A DNA stretch of 64,000 bases from contig NZ_LMNU01000001.1 in assembly GCF_001423085.1 (NCBI RefSeq), forward strand, positions 427,495 to 491,494, written 5' to 3'. The number at the start of each line of letters is the position of its first letter. Position 1 is the first letter of the stretch. Positions 29,101 to 38,044 of this stretch are shown here, piece by piece. Below the pieces are notes generated by a model. It was not told the origin of the DNA, did no database searches, and worked only from the letters and a program-made list of their open reading frames with translations. A program made the translations under genes and the position numbers. This stretch comes from Methylobacterium sp. Leaf125. Lineage in GTDB: Bacteria; Pseudomonadota; Alphaproteobacteria; Rhizobiales; Beijerinckiaceae.

Positions 29101-30006
29101 ATGCACCACGGTCCAAGCTCCAACGGAACCGGTCTTGTCCGACTTGGCTTCGCGTCGTCCGTCGCGTTGATGAGCGTTGCTCTGTCCCTCGGAACGGCGC
29201 AGGCTCAGACACGCCCGGGGTGGGTCGACCCGCCGGCTCGACAGACCCTGAAGCCCGGCACGGACAAGGTCGTCGGCGAGACGCCGTCGCTCGAGAAATC
29301 CGCCTCTGAGAAGCCGGAGGCCGAGAAGCCCATGGCGGAGACGCCCGCGACGGCCAAGGCGCAGGCGGACGGTCAGGCGGCTCAGGACGCGGCGCGTGCC
29401 GAGCGGACGCCGATGGCCTCGCACCGGCGTCGCGTGGCGGGATCCGGCGACGGCCGCCGTCCGGCGACCCGCGAGGGACGCGCTGCACCGGAGCGCCTGC
29501 ATATCCGCCCACGCCTGGCCGACACCCCGATGGCCTCACCGGCGGCAGCGGACGCTCGCTTTCCCGAATGGGCCGCCGCCGCAACGCGCCTGACCGACCG
29601 CTACCTCGACACGGTCTCGGCCTCCGGGGAGGCGATGGTGGCTGCCGCGCCGCGGTTCTATGCCGAGCGGGTACGTTTCCACGGTCGCATCCTGTCACTG
29701 GCGGCCCTCATCGCCGAGAAACGCCGCTTCGTCCGGCGCTGGCCCGAGCGGCGCTACGAAGCGCAGGGTGGAGCGACCCGAACGGCCTGCAATGCGGTCA
29801 GCGCAACCTGCATCGTCCACACCACCTTCGACTTCCGCGCCGACAATCCGGCGCGTGGCGTGCGTTCGCAGGGCGTGTCCGAACTCACCCTCACCATCAG
29901 CTTCGCCGGAGAGCGCCCGCTGATCGTCGCCGAGTCGAGCCGCGTGCTGCGCCGCTATGGTGCAGGGCCGCAGAGCGCTATAGCGAATGCGCAGCGCGGT
30001 GCCTGA
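29101..30006 (+). CDS. exported protein of unknown function with an NTF2-like C-terminal region
   Basis: 301 residues. Signal peptide region 10-37 (GLVRLGFASSVALMSVALSL ending AQAQT). Residues 40-135 are Lys/Glu/Pro/Ala-rich with repeated SEKPEAEKPMAE-type steps, probably disordered. The C-terminal about 130 residues (FPEWAAAATRLTDRYLDTVS to SRVLRRYGAG) look like an NTF2/SnoaL alpha+beta domain: RFYAERVRFHGRILSLAALI then RYEAQGG and SELTLTISFAG. I recall similar domains in Methylobacterium and Rhizobium proteins but no named role. Two Cys residues (ACNAVSATC) could form a disulfide. The SNase-like gene starts 38 bp later. Confidence 0.7.
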   Translation: MHHGPSSNGTGLVRLGFASSVALMSVALSLGTAQAQTRPGWVDPPARQTLKPGTDKVVGETPSLEKSASEKPEAEKPMAETPATAKAQADGQAAQDAARAERTPMASHRRRVAGSGDGRRPATREGRAAPERLHIRPRLADTPMASPAAADARFPEWAAAATRLTDRYLDTVSASGEAMVAAAPRFYAERVRFHGRILSLAALIAEKRRFVRRWPERRYEAQGGATRTACNAVSATCIVHTTFDFRADNPARGVRSQGVSELTLTISFAGERPLIVAESSRVLRRYGAGPQSAIANAQRGA

Positions 30007-30044
30007 GGTCGGCCCGTCGCGATCGGTGCGTCATACCCGGAGTT

Positions 30045-31280
30045 GTGCGCGTCTTGGATGATCGAAATCCACCCTCGCCGGTACCGGGTGACGCGCGACG
30101 GGACGGGACGGCCTCGGAGCGTGAGGCCTTGCGCCTGCGCATCGCTCAAGCGGTCGCGCAGGCGGGTACCTACCCGGTGGCCGAGCGCACGCTCGCCCTC
30201 CTGGCGGAGGCGGCCCTCGTGCCGAGCGCGGAGTCTCCTGGGTACCGTGTCATCGACCGGACGGGCGCACCACGTCACGTCAGCGAGGCGGACGGGACCC
30301 TCGTCCCGATGGATCTGTCGGCCTTGCTCGCGGAATTCCGCGACCGGCACCCCGCCCTGTTCCGGCCGATCCCTGAACCGGACCCTGCGCCCGCGCCGGA
30401 ACCCGTTCCAGCGGAGGATTTCCGAACGGCAACGGCACGATTCGTCGAGTCGCAGTCGGTCCTGGCGCGGTCCCTGGTCGCGCGCTCGGCCACCCGCAGC
30501 CGTGCCCTCGCCACCGCCCTGTCCGGCCGCCTCGCGACACTCCGGCGCAACGGCGTCGCGTCTTCGTTGCCAGAGCCGCCCGCGCCGGGGTCCGCGGCCG
30601 CCCCTGCCGAGCCGAGCCGGGCCGGTCTCGTCGCGGGCCGCGTCCGAGAGGGAGCGCAACGCGTCGGCGGTTATGCCCGCGGCCGCCTCGCCGACAGCGC
30701 CTCGCGGCTCGGCGAAGTCGCCCGTGATCGCAATGTGATGCGCGATGCCCTATCCCGGCGCGCCCTCCCGATCGGGCTCGGAGCCGCGGCACTCGTGGCT
30801 CTCCTCGCCGTCTTCGGAGGGCGGACGCCGCAGGAGGCCGCTTCGCCGGACGCCGGGGGAGCGGCTCAATCCCCGTCGCAGGCCGCGTCCACCGCGGCGC
30901 CGCCGAGCGCACCCGACATGAGTCCGGCCCCGCCGGAGGAAGCGCCACCGAAACAGGCCGTGGCCAACGAGATCAGCGGTCCGGTGGAGGTCATCGACAC
31001 CGCGACCCTGCGTGTCGGCGGCAAGCTGATACGTCTCTTCGGTGTGGAGTGGGTGCGCGGCGGACAGGCCGACGAACTCACCCGCTACCTCGCCGGCCGT
31101 ACCGTCACCTGCCAGCCGGTGGCCGGCAGCGAGGCCCGCCTGTGCGCGGTGGATGGGCGCGATCTCTCCGAGGTGGTGCTGTTCAACGGCGGAGGCCGCG
31201 CCTCACCCGAGGCGACGCCCGACCTCGTGGCCGCCGAGGACCATGCCCGCGCCGAGCGCCTCGGGGTCTGGGCACGCTGA
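30045..31280 (+). CDS. membrane protein with a degenerate SNase-like C-terminal domain
   Basis: 411 residues. The N-terminal 100 residues (EREALRLRIAQAVAQAGTYP) form an unknown helical region, followed by a Pro/Ala-rich stretch and a transmembrane helix at about 240-262. Then comes a long Pro/Ser linker and, from about 309 to the end, a thermonuclease-like OB fold: ISGPVEVIDTATLRVGGKLI, RLFGVEW, then the ending AEDHARAERLGVWAR. The Arg in RLFG and a GR step remain, but the DGDT and PE positions used for Ca2+ binding and catalysis read DTAT and are missing, so nuclease activity is doubtful. The start is unsure: GTG 30045 or TTG 30054, both near CCGGAG. Confidence 0.7.
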   Translation: MRVLDDRNPPSPVPGDARRDGTASEREALRLRIAQAVAQAGTYPVAERTLALLAEAALVPSAESPGYRVIDRTGAPRHVSEADGTLVPMDLSALLAEFRDRHPALFRPIPEPDPAPAPEPVPAEDFRTATARFVESQSVLARSLVARSATRSRALATALSGRLATLRRNGVASSLPEPPAPGSAAAPAEPSRAGLVAGRVREGAQRVGGYARGRLADSASRLGEVARDRNVMRDALSRRALPIGLGAAALVALLAVFGGRTPQEAASPDAGGAAQSPSQAASTAAPPSAPDMSPAPPEEAPPKQAVANEISGPVEVIDTATLRVGGKLIRLFGVEWVRGGQADELTRYLAGRTVTCQPVAGSEARLCAVDGRDLSEVVLFNGGGRASPEATPDLVAAEDHARAERLGVWAR

Positions 31281-31384
31281 TACCCTGAGCTCGGTCATTT
31301 CGGCGCCGCAGGAGGCACCGAACACCCTTGCGTCGCATCATCCGGCCGGTCTCAATGCCGGCGGGATCGCCGGGGGAACGAGGC

Positions 31385-32365
31385 ATGGATTTCTCTGTGG
31401 GCGTGAGCGTCGCGGCGGTGGTGCTCGTGGTACTCGTCGTCGTGACCCTCGGGATCGGCATCAACATCGTGCCGCAGGGGCACGTCTACACCGTGGAGCG
31501 GTTCGGCAAGTATCACCGCAGCCTGGAATCCGGCCTGGGCCTCATCGCTCCCTATGTCGAGCGCATCGGCCGGCGGGTGAACGTGATGGAACAGGTCATC
31601 GACGTTCCGAGCCAGGAGGCCTTCACCCGCGACAATGCCGGTGTGCGGATCGATGCCGTTGTCTTCTACCAGGTCCTCGATGCGGCTAGGGCTTCCTACG
31701 AGGTCTCCGACCTCGAGGTCGCGATGATGACCCTGACCATGACCAACATCCGCACGGTGGTCGGCTCCATGGACCTCGACCAACTCCTGTCGCACCGCGA
31801 CGAGATCAATGAGCGCCTGCTGCGGGTGATGGATGCCGCGGCCTCGCCCTGGGGCGTGAAGATGACGCGTATCGAGATCAAGGACATCGTGCCGCCCGCC
31901 GACCTCGCCGGCGCGATGGCGCGCCAGATGAAGGCCGAGCGCGAGAAGCGCGCCTCCGTGCTGGAGGCGGAGGGGCACCGGCAGGCCGAGATCCTGCGCG
32001 CGGAGGGGCGCAAGCAATCGGCGATCCTGGAGGCGGAAGGGCGCAAGGAGGCAGCCTTTCGCGACGCGGAGGCGCGCGAGCGCGGGGCGGAGGCCGAGGC
32101 GCGGGCGACCCGACTCGTCAGCGAAGCCATCGCCAAGGGCGACCTTGCGGCAGCGAATTTCCTCGTGGCGGAGAAGTATGTCGATGCGGTGAAGGCCATT
32201 GCCACCGCGCCGAACCAGCGCGTGGTGGTGGTGCCGATCGAGGCGGCAGCCCTGGCCGGCACCCTGGGCGGCATCGCCGAGATCACCCGCAGCGTCTTCG
32301 GCGAGGGGGCTCCTGCCCGGAAGAGCGGGGGCCTGCCCCCGAATGTCGACGGGTCGGGGCGATGA
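31385..32365 (+). CDS. SPFH/band-7 domain protein, stomatin/QmcA type
   Basis: 326 residues. One N-terminal membrane helix (about 5-28), then the band-7 domain (about 30-190) with VPQGHVYTVERFGKYHRSLE, DNAGVRIDAVVFYQ and MRQMKAEREKRA-type sequence, followed by a long charged coiled coil (about 190-260) and a short C-terminal helix. These proteins oligomerise at the membrane and modulate proteases or membrane domains. The stop overlaps the start of the NfeD-like gene in ATGA, the usual partner pairing. ATG 31385 has GGGGGAACGAGG just upstream; a longer frame has no homology. Confidence 0.92.
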   Translation: MDFSVGVSVAAVVLVVLVVVTLGIGINIVPQGHVYTVERFGKYHRSLESGLGLIAPYVERIGRRVNVMEQVIDVPSQEAFTRDNAGVRIDAVVFYQVLDAARASYEVSDLEVAMMTLTMTNIRTVVGSMDLDQLLSHRDEINERLLRVMDAAASPWGVKMTRIEIKDIVPPADLAGAMARQMKAEREKRASVLEAEGHRQAEILRAEGRKQSAILEAEGRKEAAFRDAEARERGAEAEARATRLVSEAIAKGDLAAANFLVAEKYVDAVKAIATAPNQRVVVVPIEAAALAGTLGGIAEITRSVFGEGAPARKSGGLPPNVDGSGR

Positions 32366-32796
32366 TCGCATCGTTCGTCGACGCGATCGGCCCGGCCTGG
32401 ACCTGGATCCTCGTCGGCCTCGTGCTGATGGGAACCGAACTCGTCGCCTCGGGGGTGTTCCTGCTCTGGCTCGGTCTCGCAGCCGTGGTCACGGGGCTTC
32501 AGATTCTCCTCGTCCCAATGCCCTGGCAGGGACAGCTGCTGCTGTTCGCCGTCCTATCGGTCACCTTCGCGGTGGTCGCGAGCCGCCGGGCCAAGGCCGG
32601 TCCGAACGCCCTGAATCAGGGCGCACGGGGTCTTGTCGGGCGGGACTATCCCCTGGTGGCACCGATCGTCGCCGGGGAGGGACGTATCCGCGTCAACGAC
32701 ACCCTCTGGCGCGTCACCGGCCCCGATGCGCCGCTGGGTGCCCGGGTGCGGGTGACGGGTGTGGAGGGCACGCTGCTCACGGTCGTGTCGGTATAG
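32362..32796 (+). CDS. NfeD family membrane protein
   Basis: 144 residues. Three hydrophobic helices in the first 75 residues (WTWILVGLVLMGTELVASGV and following) and a C-terminal OB-fold domain (about 80-144) with GARGLVGRDYPLVAPIVAGE and LWRVTGPDAPLGARVRVTGV. This is the short NfeD1b type without a serine-protease domain. NfeD and its SPFH partner form membrane assemblies thought to affect protein quality control. The start overlaps the SPFH stop by 4 nt, so the two are translationally coupled. Confidence 0.9.
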   Translation: MIASFVDAIGPAWTWILVGLVLMGTELVASGVFLLWLGLAAVVTGLQILLVPMPWQGQLLLFAVLSVTFAVVASRRAKAGPNALNQGARGLVGRDYPLVAPIVAGEGRIRVNDTLWRVTGPDAPLGARVRVTGVEGTLLTVVSV

Positions 32797-32931
32797 GCAC
32801 CGTCCGCCCCAAGGGGATCGCACTGCTGGCCTTCACGAATCGGCGCGCAATTGAGACAGGGAACCGCTTCTCCGAGAAGCAGCTCTGCTGTCTTGCCGGT
32901 GCTGCGCCGCAAGCCTGTAATCGGAGCTTTC

Positions 32932-34377
32932 ATGAGTAACTTGAAGTTTGGGACGAGCGGATTGCGGGGGCTGGTCACCGACCTGGTGGGCTGGCCGAGC
33001 TACGCCTATGCGAGCGCCTTCTTCCGCTCCGTCGCCGAGACGACCAGCACCGATCGCACCGTCCTGATCGGGCGGGACCTGCGCGACAGCAGCCCCGGCA
33101 TCGCGGCCACGGTGGCGGCCGCCGCGGCGGGCGCGGGCTTCACGGCCATCGACTGCGACGCGCTACCGACCCCGGCCCTGGCTCTGGAAGCGCTTCGGCG
33201 CGGCGTCTGTGCCGTGATGGTCACCGGCAGCCACATTCCGGAGGACCGGAACGGCCTGAAATTCTATCGGCCCGACGGTGAAATCACCAAGACCGATGAG
33301 GCTGCGATCCTGGCGGCCCTCGGCGACATCTCGACGGAAGGCACCATGGCGGCGGCCGATCCCGCTGTGCCGGAGTCCGGCGCGGTGGACCACTACCGGC
33401 GGCGTTATTGCGAGGCCTTCGCAACCGACATCCTGGCTGGCCTCAGGATCGCGGTCTACCAGCAGAGTTCCGTGGCGCGCGACCTGCTCGTCGAACTGCT
33501 GACGGCGCTGGGCGCGGACGTCACCCCGATCGGGCGCGCGGACCGCTTCGTTCCGATCGACACGGAGGCCCATCGACCAGAAGATATCGCCTTCATCCGC
33601 GATGCCATGGCGTCCGGCGACTTCGACGCCCTGGTGACGACCGATGGCGACGCGGACCGGCCGCTGGTCGCGGATGCCGCCGGACGAATCCTGCGGGGGG
33701 ATGTCCTCGGGCTGATCACGGCGCGATATCTCGGCGTCGACACCGTCGTCGTGCCCGTCACGGCCGGCTCGGCCATCGAGCACGCAGGCGGATTCCGGCG
33801 GGTGCTGCGCACCAGGGTCGGCTCGCCCTACGTCATCGCCGGTATGGCCCAAGCGGAGACGGAGGGCGCCGACGCCGTCGTCGGCTTCGAGGCCAATGGC
33901 GGCTTCCTGCTCGGTTCGGACGTGACCCTCGATGGCCGAACCCTGCCCGCGCTGCCGACACGTGATGCGATGCTGCCGATCCTGGCAACTCTGGCGGCGG
34001 CGCGCAAAGCCGGGATGTCGCTCGCGGACCTCGTCGTGTCCCTCTGCGTGGGCGAGACGGCGAGCGACCGCCTGCCCAACACGCCGGCCGAGAAGAGCGG
34101 TGCCTTCCTGCAGCAGCTCAGCGAAGCGGCGTATCGGCGGGAGTTCGTCCGGCCGATCGGTGAGCCGCGCGCCATCGACGCTCAGGATGGCGTCAGGATG
34201 GAGCTGGATGGTGGACGGACCATCCACTTCCGCGCGTCCGGCAATGCGCCTGAGCTGCGCTGCTACGCCGAGGCGGGAACGGCCGGAGAGGCTGAGGATC
34301 TGGTCCGCTGGGGATTGGCGGCTGCGGCGGCCGCGATGAAGATGGACGTGCCGGGCTCGGATCCAACGTCGCCCTGA
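32932..34377 (+). CDS. phosphoglucomutase/phosphomannomutase family protein
   Basis: 481 residues. Alpha-D-phosphohexomutase architecture in four domains: N-terminal KFGTSGLRGLVTDL, active-site Ser in VMVTGSHIPEDRNGLKFY, metal loop TTDGDADRPLVAD, sugar-specificity loop VGFEANGGFLL and phosphate-binding RASGNAPELRCYAEA. It should interconvert hexose-1- and hexose-6-phosphates for polysaccharide or nucleotide-sugar synthesis; glucose, mannose or glucosamine specificity cannot be told, though GFEANGG fits the mannose/glucose group. ATG 32932 has TCGGAG 6 nt upstream; an in-frame extension to 32851 lacks similarity. Confidence 0.92.
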   Translation: MSNLKFGTSGLRGLVTDLVGWPSYAYASAFFRSVAETTSTDRTVLIGRDLRDSSPGIAATVAAAAAGAGFTAIDCDALPTPALALEALRRGVCAVMVTGSHIPEDRNGLKFYRPDGEITKTDEAAILAALGDISTEGTMAAADPAVPESGAVDHYRRRYCEAFATDILAGLRIAVYQQSSVARDLLVELLTALGADVTPIGRADRFVPIDTEAHRPEDIAFIRDAMASGDFDALVTTDGDADRPLVADAAGRILRGDVLGLITARYLGVDTVVVPVTAGSAIEHAGGFRRVLRTRVGSPYVIAGMAQAETEGADAVVGFEANGGFLLGSDVTLDGRTLPALPTRDAMLPILATLAAARKAGMSLADLVVSLCVGETASDRLPNTPAEKSGAFLQQLSEAAYRREFVRPIGEPRAIDAQDGVRMELDGGRTIHFRASGNAPELRCYAEAGTAGEAEDLVRWGLAAAAAAMKMDVPGSDPTSP

Positions 34378-34456
34378 GCGGCGTTCGGACCCTGAAGGTG
34401 AGGAGCCGCCGGTGCGACCCGACGGCGTCGGTGCGCCGGGGCCGCGAGCCTCGGCC

Positions 34457-37378
34457 TCATCCGAACGCGCCCACCTCGTGCTGGATCATGCCCGAGATCT
34501 CGCGCACCCGCTGGAAGCTGCGCCGGATCGGCTCGAACAGCGTCTTGTGCTCGGCCTCGTAGGTGCCGACGTCGCGCGGCCCTGCCGGCTCGCCGAAGTT
34601 CAGGCCGAGGGTCGGATCCGGGGTGATCGGGAAGATGTCCTCCAGCAGCGTGAGGCAGCCGTCGATATCGAGGCGCAGGAAGCGCTCGATCAGCGCCTCG
34701 CGGCTCACGCCCGATTGCGGGCGGAAACCCGGGATGTGCACGGCCAGGAACCAGATCCGGTGGATCAGCGCGAGGCGGATCGCGTGCAGCAGGGTCAAGC
34801 GGGCGGACATCCGGCCGAGGTCGGGAGCGGCGACCTGCAGGTTGAGCCAGTCGCAGGTGAAGCGGCCGAAGAGGTGGCGCAGGTCGGGGGCGAGCCGCAG
34901 CCGATCGAGGGCGTTGGCGATCACCACGAGTTCCTCGCGCCGGCCGTCGCGCTGGGTGCGCCGGGCCCGCTCCAGCCACACCGCCGGGTCGAGCGTGTCG
35001 ATATACGCGCGCAACACGTCGAGGTCGGAGACGCTGGCTGCGTGCTGCACCAGGCGGAAGGCCCGGGAGAAGCGCACGGAATCCCGGCGCATGTCGCGGA
35101 ACAGGTCTGGGGTCCGGCCCGCCGCACGGCCGACGCCGTGCAGGGAATTGGCCAGGAAGCCGAGCTGCTGCAGGATCGCGTTGTTGGGGATCGCCCGCAT
35201 CTGGCGCGGGTGGGTGATCATGGTCGGGCCGCCGCCGTCGGTCTGGCGGGCGACGGGCCGGGAGCCCGTGCGGTCGAGGAGGCTCGGGCCGAAGGTCCCG
35301 AGCAGGGCGGCGTAGCCGGGATCGTCGACCAGTGCCTCCATGTCCTGGCGCACCACGGTGAAGAACTCGGCGGCGAAATCCGCTTCGGCGTAGATCGGGT
35401 CGTCGGTCTCGTCGGCCCCGCTGGCGGGATCGGAGAGGACATAGTCGGCGAAGCTGTCGTCGTCGGCGACATCGAAGGCGAAGACGTGCTCGGCGATGCG
35501 CTCCACCGTGGCCTCGGCCAGGGGCAGGGTCCCGAACATCAGGTAGCCGTCCGAGCCCTGGAAGCTCGATTCGAGGCGGACCCGGATCCCGGCATTCCGG
35601 TTGCGTCGACGCGAATCCTCCGGGGCGAGATAGGCCAAGCGGTCGCGCAGAGAGCTGGGATGCGCGCCCCGGCCGATGGATTCGCCGTGTGTGTCGAAGA
35701 TCGCGAGCTCCACGCCCGTGAGATCGTTCTGCACCATCAGCTCGGTGATGCGCAGGCGCAGGCGCTCGATCCAGAAGCTCGCCGCGAGCTGACCGACATA
35801 GCGCCCGGAATCGGAGTACCCGAACTGCACGGTCAGGCGTCCGATGCGCTTGAGATATTGCCGCCAATGCGGGTTGCGGAGCGCATCGTCGAGGACCCGG
35901 ATGCCCTGTTCGAGGGCGCTGGCCGTCTCGAACAGCGGCGTGATCTCGACCCTGTCGGCGATGCCGTAGTGGCGCGCCAGCCAGAGGGCGGCGAGCAGGG
36001 TGTAGCCGGTCTCGGTCTCGGCGATCAGGAAGCGGACCGGGTGGGTGCCGTCCACGTGCTTGAGAATCTGGGTGATCGTCATCATCAGCCGGGCGGCCGA
36101 GGCCCGCTCGGCGGCGAGCGCACCGAAATCCACGTCCACCGCCTGCACGTCGTTGAGCAACGCGTGGATGGTGGCGAGGTGCGAACGGCGCTGGGCGGCG
36201 TCCGTGGGCTCGCCCTCGAGATCGATGACGCGCCGCACCGCGTTGTGGATCTGGCTGGCGTTCAGCCGGAAATGCGGCAGGGCGTTCGAGAGACCGTGGG
36301 TGGCGATGCCGGACCGCAGCAGGGCGATGCTGCGCTGGTCCGCCTCGGATTCGGTCGCCCCGAGGGCCCCCGCGAGCCCGGCCAGGATCGCGCTGGAATC
36401 GGTCTGAGCCCGTTCGCGCTCGATGATCAGGGCGAGGGCGAAGCGGTGCACCGCTTCCAGGGACGGCTTGGTTCCGAGTCGGGGCGCGACGGCGAGCTGG
36501 CGGTTCACGGCGGCGAGGGCACTCCCAGTGAGGTCGCGCACCACCTGGGTCGCGGGAACCTGAGGTAGGTGCCGCATGACCCGGTCGAGCTGCATCCGCT
36601 TCGATTCCAGGCGATAGCGCAGGGTGTCCCACCAGCCGATATCGGTGCGCCCGTCGGTGTCGCACCCGACCCAGCTCGCGATCGCGAAGGGTTTCGGGAC
36701 GAGCTCCGTCCAGCGGTCGGGCCAGCGCGCCCGTGCCGCATCGAGGAGTGCGGCGTTGAAGCCGTCGACGGCGGTACGGCCGTGATTGGCCGCGATGCAG
36801 GCCTGTTCGAATTCGTCGTCGAGGCTGATGTTCGGGTCGGGGCGGGTCGAAAGGGCGGCCGCGCGCGCGAGCAGCGGCTCGCGGGCGGTGCCCTCGGCCT
36901 GACTCGCCGCCTGTGCGATCAGGGCGGCGACGGCGCGCGGCATCCCGAAGGTCGGATGGGCGGTGAAGACCACGGCGAAGCCCGTGCGGCCGACGAGGTC
37001 CCGGAAGGTCTCGAAATCACCCTGGCGCGCGGGCACCGCCGCCACGAGACGGGCGGCCATCCGGCTGTCGGGCGCCGACACCGCATCCCGGTCCAGACCC
37101 ACATAGGCGCGCAGGCGCTCGGCGCGGGACGCCAGGGACTGGGATCGCAGCCGCGGAAACAGCGCGTCGAGGTCGTCCTCGCCGATCTCGCCCCGGTCGA
37201 AGCGCCGGGTGATGGCGAGCGTCACCGCGAGCACGGGATTGCGGAACGGATCCTCCGCCGCCTGCTCGCGGGATTCCTCGATCAGCCGCAGCAGGTCGCG
37301 CTCCAGGCTCTCCGCCCCCTGCTGATCATGGCCGGGGTCGTGGGCGGCATCGGCCGGATTGAGGTCATGCATGCGCAT
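34457..37378 (-). CDS. divergent phosphoenolpyruvate carboxylase homologue
   Basis: 973 residues; typical PEP carboxylase is 880-930. PPC landmarks remain: FTAHPT with His141, PLFETASAL with the metal-binding Glu, GYSDS (about 520) with the metal Asp, the GRG of SIGRGAHP, GSRPVAR and RAIP. Compared with E. coli Ppc, several conserved positions are changed: the Lys of SDSAKD is Arg, FHGRGG reads FDTHGE, GGDRDGNP reads GCDTDGRT, TEQGE is absent, and the C-terminal NTG is missing (the protein ends VGAFG). The fold is clear, while the carboxylation of PEP to oxaloacetate is uncertain. The serine-cycle enzyme of methylotrophs is normally encoded elsewhere, so this is probably a second, divergent copy. 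AAGG lies 7 nt before an ATG two codons upstream of a second ATG. Confidence 0.85.
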   Translation of the reverse strand: MRMHDLNPADAAHDPGHDQQGAESLERDLLRLIEESREQAAEDPFRNPVLAVTLAITRRFDRGEIGEDDLDALFPRLRSQSLASRAERLRAYVGLDRDAVSAPDSRMAARLVAAVPARQGDFETFRDLVGRTGFAVVFTAHPTFGMPRAVAALIAQAASQAEGTAREPLLARAAALSTRPDPNISLDDEFEQACIAANHGRTAVDGFNAALLDAARARWPDRWTELVPKPFAIASWVGCDTDGRTDIGWWDTLRYRLESKRMQLDRVMRHLPQVPATQVVRDLTGSALAAVNRQLAVAPRLGTKPSLEAVHRFALALIIERERAQTDSSAILAGLAGALGATESEADQRSIALLRSGIATHGLSNALPHFRLNASQIHNAVRRVIDLEGEPTDAAQRRSHLATIHALLNDVQAVDVDFGALAAERASAARLMMTITQILKHVDGTHPVRFLIAETETGYTLLAALWLARHYGIADRVEITPLFETASALEQGIRVLDDALRNPHWRQYLKRIGRLTVQFGYSDSGRYVGQLAASFWIERLRLRITELMVQNDLTGVELAIFDTHGESIGRGAHPSSLRDRLAYLAPEDSRRRNRNAGIRVRLESSFQGSDGYLMFGTLPLAEATVERIAEHVFAFDVADDDSFADYVLSDPASGADETDDPIYAEADFAAEFFTVVRQDMEALVDDPGYAALLGTFGPSLLDRTGSRPVARQTDGGGPTMITHPRQMRAIPNNAILQQLGFLANSLHGVGRAAGRTPDLFRDMRRDSVRFSRAFRLVQHAASVSDLDVLRAYIDTLDPAVWLERARRTQRDGRREELVVIANALDRLRLAPDLRHLFGRFTCDWLNLQVAAPDLGRMSARLTLLHAIRLALIHRIWFLAVHIPGFRPQSGVSREALIERFLRLDIDGCLTLLEDIFPITPDPTLGLNFGEPAGPRDVGTYEAEHKTLFEPIRRSFQRVREISGMIQHEVGAFG

Positions 37379-37732
37379 TGATCGACCTTGTGGTTCGGGA
37401 GCGGGCTATGGCGTCATAAGCTATGCGGACGACGCCGATGCGTCGGACTTGCGCGGAATCCCCGGCCATCGACACGGAAAGAGGGCCATGCCCGGAGTCA
37501 CATGGTCCATCTCTGCACCGGTCATGCCTCCACCGGTCATGCCTGAACAGGTCACGCCTGCCCGGCTCATGTCTGACCTCCCCGGCCCTGGGGATATCCC
37601 GCCGCGTTCGAGCCGTTACTTCTGACATCGTCCCTCGACGACGCAAGGACCGTTCCGACGCGGCGTGGCGGTTCGCGAAAGCGCCGGGGGAGGATGCAAC
37701 GCGGCGCGTCCTGGGCTAACGCTGGACCCGGC
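37379..37732. other. 354-bp divergent intergenic region with a 15-bp repeat
   Basis: Lies between the ppc-like gene and the small membrane protein at 37733. Apart from the tandem repeat at 37516-37575 I see no gene or hairpin. Short frames on the plus strand lack ribosome sites. Confidence 0.55.
37516..37575. repeat. 15-bp tandem repeat, four copies
   Basis: Units at 37516, 37531, 37546 and 37561. The first two are CACCGGTCATGCCTC and CACCGGTCATGCCTG; copies 3 and 4 diverge at three to four positions each. Non-coding, between divergent genes. Confidence 0.8.
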
Positions 37733-38044
37733 ATGGAAACACTCCTGATCCTGGGGGCCCTGGGCGTCCTCCTGTTCTCCGGCTTCCTCGTGGCCCTTCA
37801 GCTCAGGCGGGGGCGCCGGCCCGAACTGCGCATGGCGCGCGAGGAAGACCTCGTGGACGAGGCTGACGGCGAGGATCTGCTGATCCGCAGCCTCGAGCCG
37901 CTGCGCCCCAGTCCCATCGACCGCAGCGCGACCGTCCTGGACATCGAGCCGGAGCGGCCGCTCGCGGTTTCGGATGAGGATCCGGCCCGTGGGTTGCCGT
38001 CGCCCGCCCGTCCAGATCCGCATCGAGAACGAGAGCTCCGCTGA
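37733..38044 (+). CDS. small single-pass membrane protein, unknown
   Basis: 103 residues. One N-terminal helix (METLLILGALGVLLFSGFLV) followed by a basic stretch (RRGRRPELRM) and an acidic Asp/Glu-rich, Pro-rich tail with no recognised domain. The basic residues just after the helix predict a cytoplasmic C-terminus. Its stop and the start of the next gene share one base (TGATG), which supports both as real genes translated together. Family not recognised. Confidence 0.65.
   Translation: METLLILGALGVLLFSGFLVALQLRRGRRPELRMAREEDLVDEADGEDLLIRSLEPLRPSPIDRSATVLDIEPERPLAVSDEDPARGLPSPARPDPHRERELR

Noticed and set aside
28748..29170. Short plus-strand frames in the 28.7-29.1 kb gap
   Set aside because: No start with a ribosome site and composition of non-coding GC-rich DNA; one overlaps the signal peptide region of the real gene at 29101.
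32821..32860. Sigma-54 type -24/-12 promoter upstream of the phosphohexomutase
   Set aside because: A TGGC is present but no GC element at the required spacing.
34457..37378. Naming the ppc-like gene as the serine-cycle PEP carboxylase
   Set aside because: No mtk, mcl or other serine-cycle gene is adjacent and several active-site loops differ.
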